Positions 43,496-55,289 of a stretch of 64,000 nt of DNA are shown one piece after another. Numbering within the stretch: position 1 is the stretch's first letter; every line of letters begins with the position of its first letter. A model generated the notes under the pieces. The model had not been told where the DNA came from, did no database searches, and saw nothing but the letters and a program-made list of their open reading frames with translations. The position numbers and the translations under genes were made by a program. Origin of the DNA: Forficula auricularia (taxonomy: Eukaryota > Arthropoda > Insecta > Dermaptera > Forficulidae); assembly GCA_024734495.1 (NCBI GenBank), contig JALMQS010000903.1, positions 1 to 64,000 of the forward strand, written 5' to 3'.

Positions 43496-44129
43496 ATATA
43501 AGTATATTTATTTGCATTCAGCAGAGAACCTCATTGATTCCTCTTTAGGAAATTTCAATTAATCTTTCAATTATTAACTTAACTAGAAAACATCATCTAA
43601 AACCTAATCTAAATGTTGATTTTTTTATTCTAAAAATATTATTTGGAGGAGCATATATTTGAGGGTACCTAATTACTCTTCCAATAAAAGTTTTTACAAT
43701 TATATATATATATATAGATATTGAAAAAAAAATTGGAAATCGCGGCTGTCAGTAAAGTCCACTCTCGTTAATTATAGTTTCATCAAAAGTTTATCGTTTC
43801 ATGACCTAGTTATAGAAAATTCTATTGCGGTTGGTTATCTGATGGCCATGTTTTCTTTTTCTTTTTTGTTTATTAGTGAATTCAAGTTTAAGTATTAATT
43901 TTTTGATTAGTTTTAAAGATCTTGTAGTGAACTAAAATAAAAAAGATCATCAGTGAATTAGAGTCAAAATATAATACCTAAATATCTGAAATTATTGGCT
44001 ATTAAATTTACATATATTTATAGTATATCATGGAGAAATGGACTGTAAAACATACTAGGTCTACTGTCTACGGACTAGTATCTCTTAAATATTCATTGCA
44101 AGGTTATTAAATAAATAAATAAAGTAATG
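43496..44129. other. Unassigned stretch
   Basis: GCAGAGAACCTCATTGATTC near 43520 is a family A outer flank. Otherwise AT-rich without a gene. Confidence 0.4.
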
Positions 44130-44625
44130 AAGCTGTTGAAAATTTTATTTTTGTGATTAATTTGATTAAAATTTGAATTTTTATTTAAATCACACATAAT
44201 TAATTATAATTATTTATTGAACATGAACAAATAATATGCAATATAACTACGACGTTTCGATCGGCTTATTCTGCGATCGTTCTCAATTATGAGCACCCAC
44301 TCCGATTATAGGTAAATTGAGCCAATCCCTTGTCGATCAGGCTTATATAGACTTCATGTACAGTCCAGTTAAAAACCAACGCCGAGGTAGTCAGTGTGTT
44401 GGTTTTTTGAGTGGACTGTACATGGAGTCTATATAAGCCTGACCGATACGTGATTCCTCAGTTAACTTATAATCGGAGTGAGCGCTCCAATTGAGAACGA
44501 TCGCAGAATAAGTCAATCGAAACGTCGTAGTTATATTGTATTATTTGTTCGAGTTCAATAAATAATTATAATTATTTATGTGTGACTTAAATAAAAATTC
44601 AAATTTTAAATAAATTAAGTTATTT
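44130..44625. mobile_element. Foldback with hairpin plus GAAACGUC, altered core
   Basis: Arms of about 240 bp around a short centre near 44375-44392. Both arms carry GATCG-loop-CGATC-type stem II followed by GAAACGTCG, but the expected CUGANGA reads TTGAGAA in both (minus near 44250-44292, plus near 44490-44528). Outer ends ATTAATTATAATTATTTATT. A deletion derivative is at 49200-49400. Confidence 0.6.
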
Positions 44626-46085
44626 TTATATGGATTTTAAAAATTTGGAAAATTGTAAGATACCTTACTGAATTGGTTCTCTTTAATCGTTTTAATGTAC
44701 TAACTAATTTAGGAACCATGAAATAAACCATTTTCATTTATTTCTATTCAGTAATAGCCGCGATAAGTTATAAACTGGTCTGATGAGAAATCTATAGCTT
44801 GATTGGAAAATATTTTCTTTCCTATCATGGTGGTAATTTAATGTTAACTCTTATAATCGTTTAGAAAAATTATCGAGATAAATTATAAAATTTATTGATT
44901 TGGTTTTGAGGATTACATAGTTACTAGGAACCCTTATAGTTTTGGTATGTCCGTCTGTCCCAAACTCGTAGCTCCTACAATGAATCATCTATTGAGATGA
45001 AATATCATAGGTATATAGCAATCTTTTAATATTCATAATTTAGACGTATAAACTAAAAAAAAATTGATGGACTCCTCAAATATTCAAATGACTAATGAAA
45101 AAAAATTGCTTTTTGAATGAGGTACCGATTAATTTTTATTTATTTATTGCCTCTATTTGGCTCACAATTACAAAAATATATAAACAAAAATTACATACAT
45201 AAATACAATTAATACAAAAATAAGCAAATACATTTTTTTTCTTATGACGGAACCAGGCCCCAAAGGTACCGATTAATAATCCTTTTAAAATACTAATAAA
45301 ATGTGATTTGTAATTTTTATTTTTAAGGCGCACACCCGCAACCCTTTGACTTAAAAAAATTATTTATAAAATTTTTGAAAGTTGTTTAGTGTGAACCGTT
45401 TCGATGAAAATGATTTTGAATGCCACGAAATAATTAATTTTGATGACAGTTGAGAAAACTTAACACTTATGCGGCATAAGCCCCAGGACCGTCAAAGATG
45501 ATGGAAGAGTATTAAGGGGGTCGAACTCATAGAGATAAGCCTAGTAGATAAGAGGAAGAGTTTATTATATAATATCTACGCTTATTATTAAGACGACTCT
45601 GACTGTTGGGCATAAGGTGTCTTGAAAAAGTTTCAACTTTTTCTTCCATTTTTTTTTTTTTTTTTTTTGGTTTTACGGGTGGCTAAAAGATACAGAAAAC
45701 ATATAGGTGTGTTTTTGATATAATTAAGCAAGCCTTTTGATTGGAGTAATTCTGCGCCGCGCCTGTATAGTCAAAGGTATGCATTCAAATAGAACGTTCT
45801 GCGTTGTGGGTTGCGTTGACAGGCGCTGAACATCGGACTAGCATATATTTTTTCACCAGCTTTGTATGGAGCACACCAAATCACAAGTGAGACAAATATG
45901 CGGATGGTCATTTAGAAAACTGTTTGCTTGTAGCGAGAACATCAGTCGAGATCAAGTTTGATTCACTTAGCTCTGCAAAACAAAGTCAGAAGTCTCACTT
46001 TTAAAAATACATTTATATTTAAACTGTCTAATAAATATGTATAATTCTCAGTAATTTCTCTTCAAAAAAATAAATATACCTATTT
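44626..46085. other. Unassigned stretch
   Basis: No gene supported. T run near 45648-45668. GTGGGTTGCGTTGACAGGCG near 45806 partly matches 27755-27785. Open frames are short and unrecognised. Confidence 0.4.
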
Positions 46086-46170
46086 TTTTTTACATTAGAC
46101 CAGGCAAGTGTTTGACCACGATCTCATCTGATGGGAAGCGACGATGTGGTCGCAACTGTAGCTTGTTTGC
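46086..46170 (+). repeat. Dispersed insect-type repeat fragment
   Basis: GGCAAGTGTTTGACCACGATC then CTGATGGGAAGCGACGATG resembles non-coding repeat pieces I recall from insect genomes. Only this short piece is present. Confidence 0.4.
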
Positions 46171-46257
46171 TTTAATTAACAAAAAATAAAAAATAGGCCC
46201 GTGGCCAGACAGGAAATATTATTGATGACTGCTGAAAAGTTTGGCCATCCCTGCCTT

Positions 46258-46463
46258 AGGTTCGCCGCAAATTGAACCCAATCCACGGACAGTCCACGCG
46301 TCAGAGAGTGGGTCACGCGTGGGCCACGCGTGGGTTGTTTTGTAAAACAAGGTATGAGACGGAGTAGCACATATTGTACCCAACCACGGCCAGTCCACGT
46401 TCAATCTGTCACTGTACTTGACCAGGCGTGGGCTGTGCGTGGATTGGGTTCAATTTGCAGCGG
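46258..46463. mobile_element. Foldback MITE with CCACGCGTGG repeats
   Basis: About 206 bp. Ends of about 35 bp: CCGCAAATTGAACCCAATCC and its complement. The inside has several GTGG/CCACGCGTGG blocks, making it locally GC-rich. Non-coding; overlapping minus frames are shadows. Confidence 0.65.
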
Positions 46464-47793
46464 ATCTTAGACGTTCTGATGACTCTGGAACTAGGGTTCG
46501 AAACACCGTGAAATCTGATGAGTTCATTTCATAAAAAATGTACAACCTTGGTGATTTTAGCCGAAATTTCTTTTTAGACAGACAAATCATCAAATCTGAA
46601 AGGAAATCCTTGTTTTCTCTTAGAGTGAGAAAACCATAGTTTAGTGTCTTCTTTTGATATACGTACACTTATCTTTCTTACATGTTACTGAACCTAGTTT
46701 TAGTAATTTAGCAAATTTGTCATTAGATCTGGTTATTGTTAACAATTTATTAAACTGTTACATTCAAGGATTCCCCAAAACCCTTGAAAAAAATTCTGCT
46801 GTCAATAGATATTCACTATCTAATTTGACTATCAAATAATAAAGGAAAACAAAACTTAGCTTATATCTACATATGCACTTAATAAATAGACAACAAGAAA
46901 CTAATGAAAACAGAGCGAGAAAAATATGATATAAAATACAGACATAAACACTTTACTATTGAATATTTCCATTTTTATTCTACACTATATACCGTAACAA
47001 ATTTTTTACGAGTTTAATTAAGAGAAATATATTTGACTTGGAAATAGAATGAAAATATTTTTCTCTGCAGTTTTTTCTAAGCTGGCTTGCAATGAGTGAA
47101 GGAGTTGGATTATTTTATGAGTGGATATTAGAAGGGTAAATAAAATAAAAACTACCCCCTGTTTCTCTGACGAGATGAGAGAGAAAAAACACAGGATCCC
47201 GGTTTACAGTCACATCAAACCTGTGATGTTCTGTCTATTTTCAGTTGATACATTGAGCTAGTTAATATTTGTACTAGGTTTTTTTTAATGTGTGCCTTTA
47301 ATAGCCGTTGGTGATAAGATTTTCATATTTTGATAAAATATAGTGTGGATAAATATTCTTAAATTACATCATCATTCCAAACCCAAATGGTTATAAGATT
47401 TTATTATTATTTTAGAGGATTAAATCACTATCATTAAAAAAAATTGTAAAACATAGACGACTACTTTTTCGAAAGAATCTCATACTTAATCTACTATAGG
47501 TATTATATAAACTACTTAACTTGAATCGTTTTTTTTTTTGTCAAGATTTATGGAACGCTTGATTTTAACGATTAACTTTCACTATTTCTCATAAAAAAAA
47601 TCCATAAAAACTAGCGATCTATGAATTTCATGAAGAAATGTGTTTTTTTCGTTTAAGGTAAACATGATTGATTAGTTTCAAATATTACATACTTGATATT
47701 AGCGATATTATCTGTCTGGAATTCTCCTGTCCACTAGAAGTCGCCTACTACTAAGTGGGTCTTTCTGGTGAGTAGTGAAGGCTTAATGTGACG
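46464..47793. other. Unassigned stretch
   Basis: No gene or repeat boundary recognised; AT-rich with short frames only. Confidence 0.4.
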
Positions 47794-47806
47794 CTTTTCA
47801 ATAGTT

Positions 47807-48026
47807 TTTTATTTATTTATTTATTTAATGTCACCGGGAACAAAGCCCATTTAGACAGCACATAAGTAGAGTGTTAGTAGGGTTAGTGAGGGAGCCGAGT
47901 TTTCAGCCGGTAGAAAATTTTATTTGCCAGCCAGGATCGAACCCCGGACCTCCACTCCAACATCGTCATAACCGATCGATGCCGAAGCGAGGTCAGTGCG
48001 TTAGATGACTGAGCTACCCGGCTCCC
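47807..48026 (-). mobile_element. tRNA-derived SINE, type 2, perfect 13-bp duplication
   Basis: Inverted relative of 23985-24199: minus-strand head GGGAGCCGGGTAGCTCAGTC, B-box GGGGTTCGATCC, body CCCTACTAACACTCTACT, tail of AAAT units. Perfect duplication CTTTTCAATAGTT at 47794-47806 and 48027-48039 shows a clean insertion. Confidence 0.88.
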
Positions 48027-48387
48027 CTTTTCAATAGTTAAGACAGAAAATACATATAGCAGGAATAGTGAAGGAGAGGCCATTGCTTTTGAGATAACTG
48101 TCTTTATTTCTTTTCAATTTATTATAAAGTAAAAGTGTCTGCAGGACTTAAGAAGTTAAAATCTGAACCTTTACTTGAATAAACAATTCTTCTTATGTTA
48201 TAACGTTATAAGCAATAGTTGATAACTCGTTTTGATCATGTGGGAATTTTTAATGATATACTCTGTTTAGTGTCATGGACAACATGGATTATTCTATATA
48301 CCTTAGACCTATCGAGATCTAGGCAGGTTCATTCTCATTGTAATCTTATGTACACTTTTACTGTTGAGAATCTGTCCCGATCTTTGA

Positions 48388-48443
48388 TAAGCAGGTGCAA
48401 TTTAGAATCTACGAATGCAACGGGTGTTGCAGGTTGCATTGTT
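48388..48443 (+). pseudogene. trnL1: Mitochondrial tRNA-Leu(UAG) remnant (NUMT)
   Basis: GCAGGTGCA (D-arm-like), anticodon loop TTTAGAA followed by TCTAC, and a perfect T-arm TGCAAC-GGGT-GTTGCA. The 5' anticodon strand (expected GTAGA) seems deleted. It lies directly upstream of nad1, the order found on the minor strand of typical arthropod mitochondrial genomes. Confidence 0.45.
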
Positions 48444-48449
48444 ATTGTA

Positions 48450-48633
48450 CGATGAATTAATAAGAGTTGTAAGAATTATTCTTTTAGTGGTGGGGGTTTT
48501 GATTAGAGTGCCTTTTTTTACCCTGTTGGAGCGAAAGATTTTAGGTTACATTCAAGAGCGCAAGGGGCCCAATAAAACTGGAGTGATATGTCTTCTTCAA
48601 CACTTTAGTGATGCTAACAAATTGTTCATCAAA
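48450..48633 (+). pseudogene. nad1: Mitochondrial nad1 fragment inserted in nuclear DNA (NUMT)
   Basis: About 60 codons from the N-terminus of NADH dehydrogenase subunit 1, a membrane subunit of respiratory complex I. Recognisable blocks: [20 protein letters not shown], then K-T-G-V and [10 protein letters not shown], matching the conserved ND1 LLERKxLGYxQxRKGPNKxG...QPFSDAxKLF. The gene normally has about 310 codons, so this is only the start. Three AGA codons read Arg in the nuclear code but fall in hydrophobic segments where invertebrate ND1 has Ser, the meaning of AGA in invertebrate mitochondria. Beyond KLFIK the similarity ends. The sequence upstream of the tRNA-like part is not recognised. 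Confidence 0.85.
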
Positions 48634-48639
48634 TCAGCT

Positions 48640-49199
48640 ACCGAAAAGAGGGCCTCCACGTATTCGTACCTCTGCAACACAGTGAAGTACACCCCCAATC
48701 CCACGGTCAAGGCCAACAAAGTACTTCAGAGTTTGCCTTGAAGCGTGACGTCACTGGACCTTAAAAAAATGTAATCCTCCAAAACACATTAGTTTCGTCG
48801 TTTAATTAATTCTATATTATGTTGATGTAGATCAAAGACCAGTATAAAAAATTAACAATTGAGATTGAGTTAAAGATTCTTTAAAAAATTACACTAAAAA
48901 AATGCCTCTTTTTATTTATAAAAATAATCAATTTTAATTTTGAAATTGGAGGCAGTGGATGACAGGACTCAAAAATAACTGAGTTTTGTCCTCCAATGCC
49001 TCCAATTTTCCCATCAAAATTGTTGTTTTTGAGTTTGAGTTATAAACATCTTTACAGGAGTTCTTGAAAAATTTTGATGTAGAATGAAAAGTTGTGTTGA
49101 AAGATGGGACGGAAGTCACGAAATGTCGGTGGATTCAAATGTCAATTATTAGGGTTACGAGTGTAAGAAAAATGAGATTTCATTTAATTTCAGAAATAA
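48640..49199. other. Unassigned stretch
   Basis: GCGTGACGTCACTGGAC at about 48746 recurs at 58204. A hairpin with GGAGGCAGTGGATGACAG...CCAATGCCTCC spans 48945-49005. No gene. Confidence 0.4.
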
Positions 49200-49400
49200 T
49201 ATTAGTAATGAAGCTGTTGAAGCTTTTATTTTTGTGATTAATGTGATTAAAATTTGAATTTTTATTTAAATCACACATCATTAATTATAATTATTTATTG
49301 AAACAAATAAAGTAGTATTTATATTGTATTTATTTGTTTCAATAAATAATTATAATTAATCATGTGTGATTTAAATAAAAATTCAAATTTTAATCAGAAA
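49200..49400. repeat. Foldback, deletion derivative of the 44.1-kb element
   Basis: ATTTGAATTTTTATTTAAAT and TTAATTATAATTATTTATTG with complements; the ribozyme-like centre is gone. Confidence 0.65.
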
Positions 49401-49489
49401 TAATACTTTATAGTGAAATATTTTTTTTAATAATTCATCCCCTATATATGATAAAACAAATAACTGATAAAATAATTGATATTTCATAT

Positions 49490-50310
49490 TTTTACTTTAT
49501 TCAATGCGAAGCATATTGGTAACCATTGCTGAAGACATGGAGGAATCGACTTAAAACCAAAAATAACAATCGATTCTTATCTAATACTAGAGGAATAACC
49601 TTATTGCATTCTATTTTTGATGTTTAGACTATTAATGGCAACCTCTACTGAAAACGTGGAAGAATCGACTTAAAATCAAGAAGACTAAATTCTTTTTTGG
49701 TCAACAACTCAAGCTTGTCTTCAGCAATCGTTACTAATAATAATACTAATAATAATACTAATAATTTATCCGCCTCCATGGTGTAATGGTCAGAATAACT
49801 GACTGGCAACCCGGAGGTCTCGGGTTCGATTCCCGGCTATACCCAGACATTTTTTCTGTAAGTATAGGGTCTGGTAATAAAAATTAAGTGGGAGATAAAT
49901 TTAACCGAATTTACCACTGCTCGAAGCCCCTAAAACTTTAGTAAATTGGATATTGGATTGTATCAAAGTTTCTGAGATTGGCTCGTGATTCCGGCTTCTT
50001 TTCCTTCTACTCTGTTCTTTTCACGATGGAGGGGCCAGCCCATACAGTCCTTTAGGGGATGCACATTCTGGTGTATCTCCTTCTCTCATCAATATCATTA
50101 AAAAAAAAAAAAAAATCGAAACCTCAAAAATCCAATGCAGAATTGTTAATCCTCAAGTATTAGATGATCGATAACTATTTTTGAGTTTAAGTCAACATGG
50201 ACTGCAAATAGCCAGTGATATCTGATTAATAATAAAGGAATAAACATATTAATATTTCAAATGACCTTGAATAAAGTTTAGCAACGATCCGTTGCAGTTT
50301 ATTTTTAAAT
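49490..50310. repeat. Element X carrying inverted array units, split by a SINE
   Basis: Starts TTTACTTTATTCAATGCGAA and ends GCAACGATCCGTTGCAGTTT like element X. The middle has 119-bp array units in one orientation (49505-49715) and then the opposite orientation (49720-49765 and 50116-50200). A SINE (49768-50115) interrupts the second part. Confidence 0.55.
49768..50115 (+). mobile_element. tRNA-derived SINE, type 3, with LINE-like 3' tail
   Basis: tRNA-like head with A-box TGGTGTAATGGTCAG and B-box GGGTTCGATTCC. The last 100 bp (CGATGGAGGGGCCAGCCC, GGATGCAC, CTTCTCTCATCAATATCAT, then A15) match the 3' UTR of the LINE at 56591-57178 and 11085-11250. Confidence 0.75.
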
Positions 50311-51207
50311 TAATTATACACAGGTTAAGCTCCACCTTTAATCTAAGTAATACGATTTTTCATTTAACATCCGTTTTTTCTTTTTACCTATATTGTATAT
50401 ACTCTTGAACTAAGGCATAGGAATATAATAAGACTAAAGGCATATGCATATAATAAAAACTGTAAGGCAAACACCTTTTTCATCTTTCTAATTACTCTGC
50501 TCATTAAAACCTTCGTTTGTATTTAAGATTCTCTAGTTCAAAAGCTCCAGTTCATTTTTCTGTTACTTAAGAACAAAGAACAAACATTACTAATTATATT
50601 TAACTAAAACTTAATTAGAACGTAGATTTTTTACGATTACGATATTTTATTTATTTTGAAAAATACATAGCATATTAAAAGTAAAGTATGATATAGATTC
50701 TATTAAATATAAAGTAAACATGTTGAATAGAGCCTCTTGAGCTTTCTTAACAACTACTTAATGCATAAATAATAAAGTTTGTTTTCACACTCTTGGAGAA
50801 ATTGTTATTGGGCTGTTTTGAAGTCAATAACTTGCTGACTTACCCCGAACATTTAATTTTTTATTAATAGTTATCTAAAGTACTGAATAATGAATATAAA
50901 AACTTTTTTCTCAAGTCCCTGTTTAGAAATATCATCTTCTTTTCTTGAAACTTAGTGTCGTTTCAAGTTTACTCTACTATAAAATTCCATTTAATGTATC
51001 AAACGAAGTAGTGGGTTTAATCCAAGATTATTAGAGCACACAGGTTTACTCACTGGTCGATATGCGAAGGGTTTGAGATAACAGGCTAGATTTTTTTTAA
51101 TTTTTCATTCAGAAATTCTAAAGAAAGTTTAAAATCTAATTAGCTCTTTGTTTTAGAAATTCAACTATTTTGTCACAAGAACAAACTTTTTCTATAATGT
51201 TATGTAG
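50311..51207. other. Unassigned AT-rich stretch
   Basis: No gene or structure recognised. Confidence 0.4.
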
Positions 51208-51817
51208 TTAAGGGGGTTCGGGACTGTTTATCATTTTTATAAGAAAATTCTCAAATTTTTACCATCGAATCATTGATGTATTAAATATTTATTCCCGAAA
51301 TTTGAAGTTGATCTCTGTCCCATTACCGAAAAATAAATTATTGAAAATTGTCCTTTTAACATGGAAGTAAATGGACTGAGATTTTAAAAGGGCTATAACT
51401 TCTATACAAATTAAACCATTTTCAACAAATTTATACAAATCAACAATTCAACTTTTATGAATCGAATGATACATTTTTCAATAGATTTGACATTCTAGTT
51501 AATTAGTTATTCATAAATGTAAAAATAAAAAGTTATTAGCTGTCAACATAATATGACAAAAGCACTAGTGTAGAATTCCAACTCTATTTCTTGAAATCGT
51601 TTTTGGGTTAAATAACTGTCTTTATAATGAGAAAAAATTTAATCTGAATATTATTTTTATTAATATTTTCAAAACAAAGATTTTATTCGAAATTAACCTC
51701 ATTATTAACAATTTTTTTATTAAAATATTTAGTAGGCAGAAGTTGTCACTCTGTAGAAAAACAAAAGATTTTTTTCGAAGATCAAGCAGATAGATAAGCT
51801 GTTTCGAACTCCTTTAA
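51208..51817 (-). mobile_element. TTAA-flanked MITE, family 1
   Basis: 610 bp, the reverse complement of 2508-3114 along its whole length, with TTAA at both ends and GGGGGTTCGGGAC / GTTTCGAACTCC termini. Confidence 0.7.
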
Positions 51818-52189
51818 GTTATTGTGGGTATCGAAACCAAGAAAAGTGGAAGAAAATTTCATGATTTTTACCATATTTAGACATTTAAAATCACAATTAA
51901 CAAAAAAAATCTATATCCGGTAGACTCTAAAGAGAATATCTCAAAATTGGACAACCCATGGTGAAATTAGAAAATGTTCTAGTTTATTCACCAGGTTTCG
52001 GCTTCTGATTTTGAAACCGTTTGGAAGTATACGTAATAATTTATTTGAACGAAATTTTCTCTGGAGAGAAACGGACTAGTAGAACTTTTAATTGGAAGTA
52101 AAGGGAGGCAGCCCAGGGGTAGTGAGGAAAGAAAAAATTAGCACATATCCAAATAAGGTGTAATTTATTGGATTCCTCCTCCTTTCCTT

Positions 52190-52245
52190 TCAAACCGACG
52201 TTTCGGAGGATTCTTCACTCCTTCTTCAAGGTTTCAAGGGGTCAC
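52190..52245 (-). ncRNA. Hammerhead-like ribozyme, extra base in core
   Basis: Minus strand: CTTGAAGA (one T more than CTGAAGA), stem II GGAG/CTCC, GAAA (52201-52204), ACGU, C, then GGT pairing with upstream ACC. The inserted T probably impairs it. Confidence 0.45.
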
Positions 52246-52296
52246 TGAAGGAAACAAATAAAAGAGGAAGGAAGCATTTTATTTGTTTCCTTCATT

Positions 52297-52352
52297 GACC
52301 CCTTGAAACCCTGAAGAAGGAGGGAAGAATCCTCGAAACATCGGTTTTAAAG
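52297..52352 (+). ncRNA. Hammerhead-like ribozyme with 8-bp stem I
   Basis: CTGAAGA (52311-52317), stem II GAGG/CCTC, GAAA (52335-52338), stem III ACAU, C at 52342. Stem I TTGAAACC (52303-52310) pairs with GGTTTTAA (52343-52350) over 8 consecutive pairs including one G-U. ACAU replaces the palindromic ACGU of its sister. Confidence 0.65.
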
Positions 52353-52497
52353 GAAAGGAGGAAGCAATCCAATAAATTACACCTTGTTTGGATATGTGTT
52401 AATTTTTTTCTTTCCTCACAACCTCTGAGCTGCCTTCCATTACTTTACGTAATAATAATAATAATAATACTAAAATAAACTTCATGTCAATTCACCC

Positions 52498-52699
52498 TGC
52501 AGGTCAGGGTCAGGTTGGCCGAGTGGTTATAGAGCACGCCTTCTAATCAAGGCTAGAGAGGGTTCAAGCCCGACTCGCTGCAAATATTTGACCGGCTATA
52601 ATTTGATCCCTACACTAATTTATACACACTACTTCACACACACATACGAATACTCAAAATGGACTATAGTTCCCGAAGTCCATTAAACAAAAAAAAAAA
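52498..52699 (+). mobile_element. tRNA-derived SINE, type 4, with target duplication
   Basis: Head GGTCAGGTTGGCCGAGTGG (A-box), B-box-like GGGTTCAAGCC, CCGGCTATAATTTGATCC body, A-rich tail. Flanked by TGTCAATTCACCC (52485-52497) and TGTAAATTCACCC (52700-52712), one mismatch. Confidence 0.8.
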
Positions 52700-53394
52700 T
52701 GTAAATTCACCCATTAATATACAGAGTTAAGTTTTTCAATAATTTTCAGATTTGGTGCTTATTGTCTTAAAGATTTTAATTTAATACAATTATTATTATT
52801 TTACTTATTTATTTATTTTTTGATGTTTTTTATATTATCATACGTCAGGAATTTTAAAACTTGCATTAATAGAAATTTTAATTTTTTTTAATCATAAGCA
52901 AATTATCTAAATTTTAATTTATTTGAAATTATAATAATCGCAACAAATTATCCATTTAAAGCCTAAAAAATATTGAATATAGTAAAAAAATTTAACCAAT
53001 TTTCTAATTTCACCTGATGTAGTTTTTCAGTTCATTATCCTGACCACTAAAGGTTTCAATAAACATCTCTACCTATATAAATTTGAACCTGCAATTTAAA
53101 ACATAAAAATAACAAAAATTCGGCCGTTTTGTTTTCCGCCATTACCTCTTTCTTTACATTTTCTCCGACACTTTAGTTTTTTTTGGTGGCGTCATATGTT
53201 GCCCGACAATTCATAAACTTTTAGAATAGGCTATAAAAAGTGAAAATAACGAGTTTTACCTGTAATAAAAATAAAACGTCGAAATTGGATTTGTTTGAAT
53301 GCACTTGTAATGTAACATAATTTTTTGTTTTGTTTTTATATATATATATTTTCTCTACTCTCTTTCTGAACTTATAATTTATAAATCATGAGTT
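52700..53394. other. Unassigned AT-rich stretch
   Basis: No gene or clear repeat. Confidence 0.4.
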
Positions 53395-54800
53395 TGCTAT
53401 ATTTGATTCAATCGCGAATCGAATGCAGGTGATTTTTGTCAGATATTAAGTAATAATAAAATCTGAATTTATATATTTCTGCATAAGAAATAATGAATTT
53501 AAATAGTTTGCTAATTAATATATTAAAAAATAATTAATATATCAAATAGAGTTGTTTTTAAACGCGTTTTTAAACAAGATATATATATATCGGTAGACTA
53601 CGGCTGGTTGAGGCTATTGGAGTCACTCACTCACTCTATTTTACTTTCTATGTGATAGCTTAAGGAGCCCAAAGGCTCATCACTACCCCCTGTCCCTGAA
53701 TTGAATTTAACTAACATTGGAGGGTTATTAAGAATCACTTAGCTACTTTTGACGATTAATTAATCCCCAAAGGCATTGCCCGTGTACACCGCGTGGAGGT
53801 GGATTGGTTCAATTTGGTTCTAGCCATATCTAAGCAAATATTAAATATACCCATTTACAGTTTGCTTTGTGAGTGGCCTGGTTCTAGTAACCATGGTTTT
53901 TTCTATGTATGCGCAGCACAGAGTTATGCCGCACATTTACATTTCTTAGGTTCTAGTTCGCTATAAATAGTATGCGCAGCTGCACGAACTGTGGGCTCGT
54001 GGAGCAACGCATTTACAGTTCAAGTATAAAGGTTATGCTTATTTTTAGTTCACAATGAATATTTATGCGTTTCTGCACGATATATGTATTCGCGGAGGTA
54101 TGCATTTACAGTTCACATTTAACGTATATGGAGATATACAGTTTATATATTAAAATTAATAATAACACATAGTAGAATGGTTTGTGGGCTATTGGAGTCA
54201 GCTAAATCTTAAGTCTGGACCAAGAGAGAATGAAAAAAATGTGATCCATTTAGGTATGATCTAACTTCATTTCGCGATTAGCCAGCATGACGCTTTTTTC
54301 CAAACACTGATATGGTTCATCTAGTGGATTTGTAATCTGAGATGTTATATATTCAATCAACCAATATAAATTCAGATATTATTATCTTATACTTATCTGA
54401 CAAAAATCCCCTGCATTCGATTCGCGATTGAATCAAATATAGGAAACCCATGATTAATTGATAGCAAAACCTTACACACGTGTTAACAGATTGAGCGCCC
54501 TGGACTGGGTGATTGAATATATAACATCTCAGATTACAAATCCACTAGGTGATCCATATCAGTCTTTGGTAAAAAGCGTCATGCGGGCTAATCACGAAAT
54601 GATGCTAGATCATATCTAGATGGATCACATCTTTTTCATTCTCTCTTGGTCCAGACTTAAGATTCAGCTGACTCCAATAGCCTCAACCAGCCGTACTCTA
54701 GCGATATATATATATCTTGTTTAAAAACGCGGTCAAAAACAACTCTCTTTGATATATTAATTATTCTTTAATATATTAATTAGAAAACTATTATAATTTA
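53395..54800. mobile_element. 1.4-kb foldback element
   Basis: The left arm (53395-53630 and 54180-54405) and right arm (54405-54800) are reverse complements including ATATTTGATTCAATCGCGAA, CTTAAGTCTGGACCAAGAGA, TAATCTGAGATGTTATATAT and CTATTGGAGTCA. The left arm is interrupted at 53631-54179 by unrelated sequence with repeated TATGCGCAGC-like words. A deleted copy lies at 9560-9910. No open frame or ribozyme core. Confidence 0.7.
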
Positions 54801-55289
54801 TACATTAGCGAACAAATATTTTGCCTTAGTGTACATCACATGATGTTTCTTTAGCTTGGATTAATAACAAACCAACATTAAAATAAATTAATTAAAATTT
54901 ATATAAAAGATAATTTAATGTGGTTCCAAAAGATCGTTCTATTTATTTAGCGAGCTGAACCATTTAATCTAATTTATTAGAATTTTGTTTTCGAAAGATT
55001 CAGATTATAAGAAAATGATCTTAACCTATTTTATCTTTTCAAACAAGCATATATATAAAAGTTCAATTCACTGAGAGAAGTAGATTCGAATTTCTTGGAA
55101 AAAATCAGGAGATTATGCTCTATAAATAATCCGAGCTGTTATGGATAATTGTTATTACATGTTAGTATAGTTGTATTTACTCAGCTTGGAAATTGAACTC
55201 ATATGGCAAAAAGCACTCTTGGCCAATGCGTTGTCTATGAGATGAAACTAATCTGACATAAATATATAATAATGTTTAATATTTTATTA

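Larger units (their letters stand above)
52085..52445. mobile_element. Foldback with hammerhead-like pair, GGGCTGCC family
   Basis: Arms of about 165 bp around a short centre near 52260-52270. Outer ends GGAGGCAGCCCAGGGGTAG and complement. It carries motifs at 52190-52245 (minus) and 52297-52352 (plus). Sister of 9912-10227. Confidence 0.75.

Noticed and set aside
44742..44775. CTGATGAGAAATC as a hammerhead core
   Set aside because: GAAA follows directly without any stem II, and no stem I or III can be formed.
48219..48455. Cytochrome b or other mitochondrial gene upstream of nad1
   Set aside because: The translated frame lacks any cytochrome b motif and the sequence has no clear rRNA match; only trnL1-like and nad1 parts are supported.
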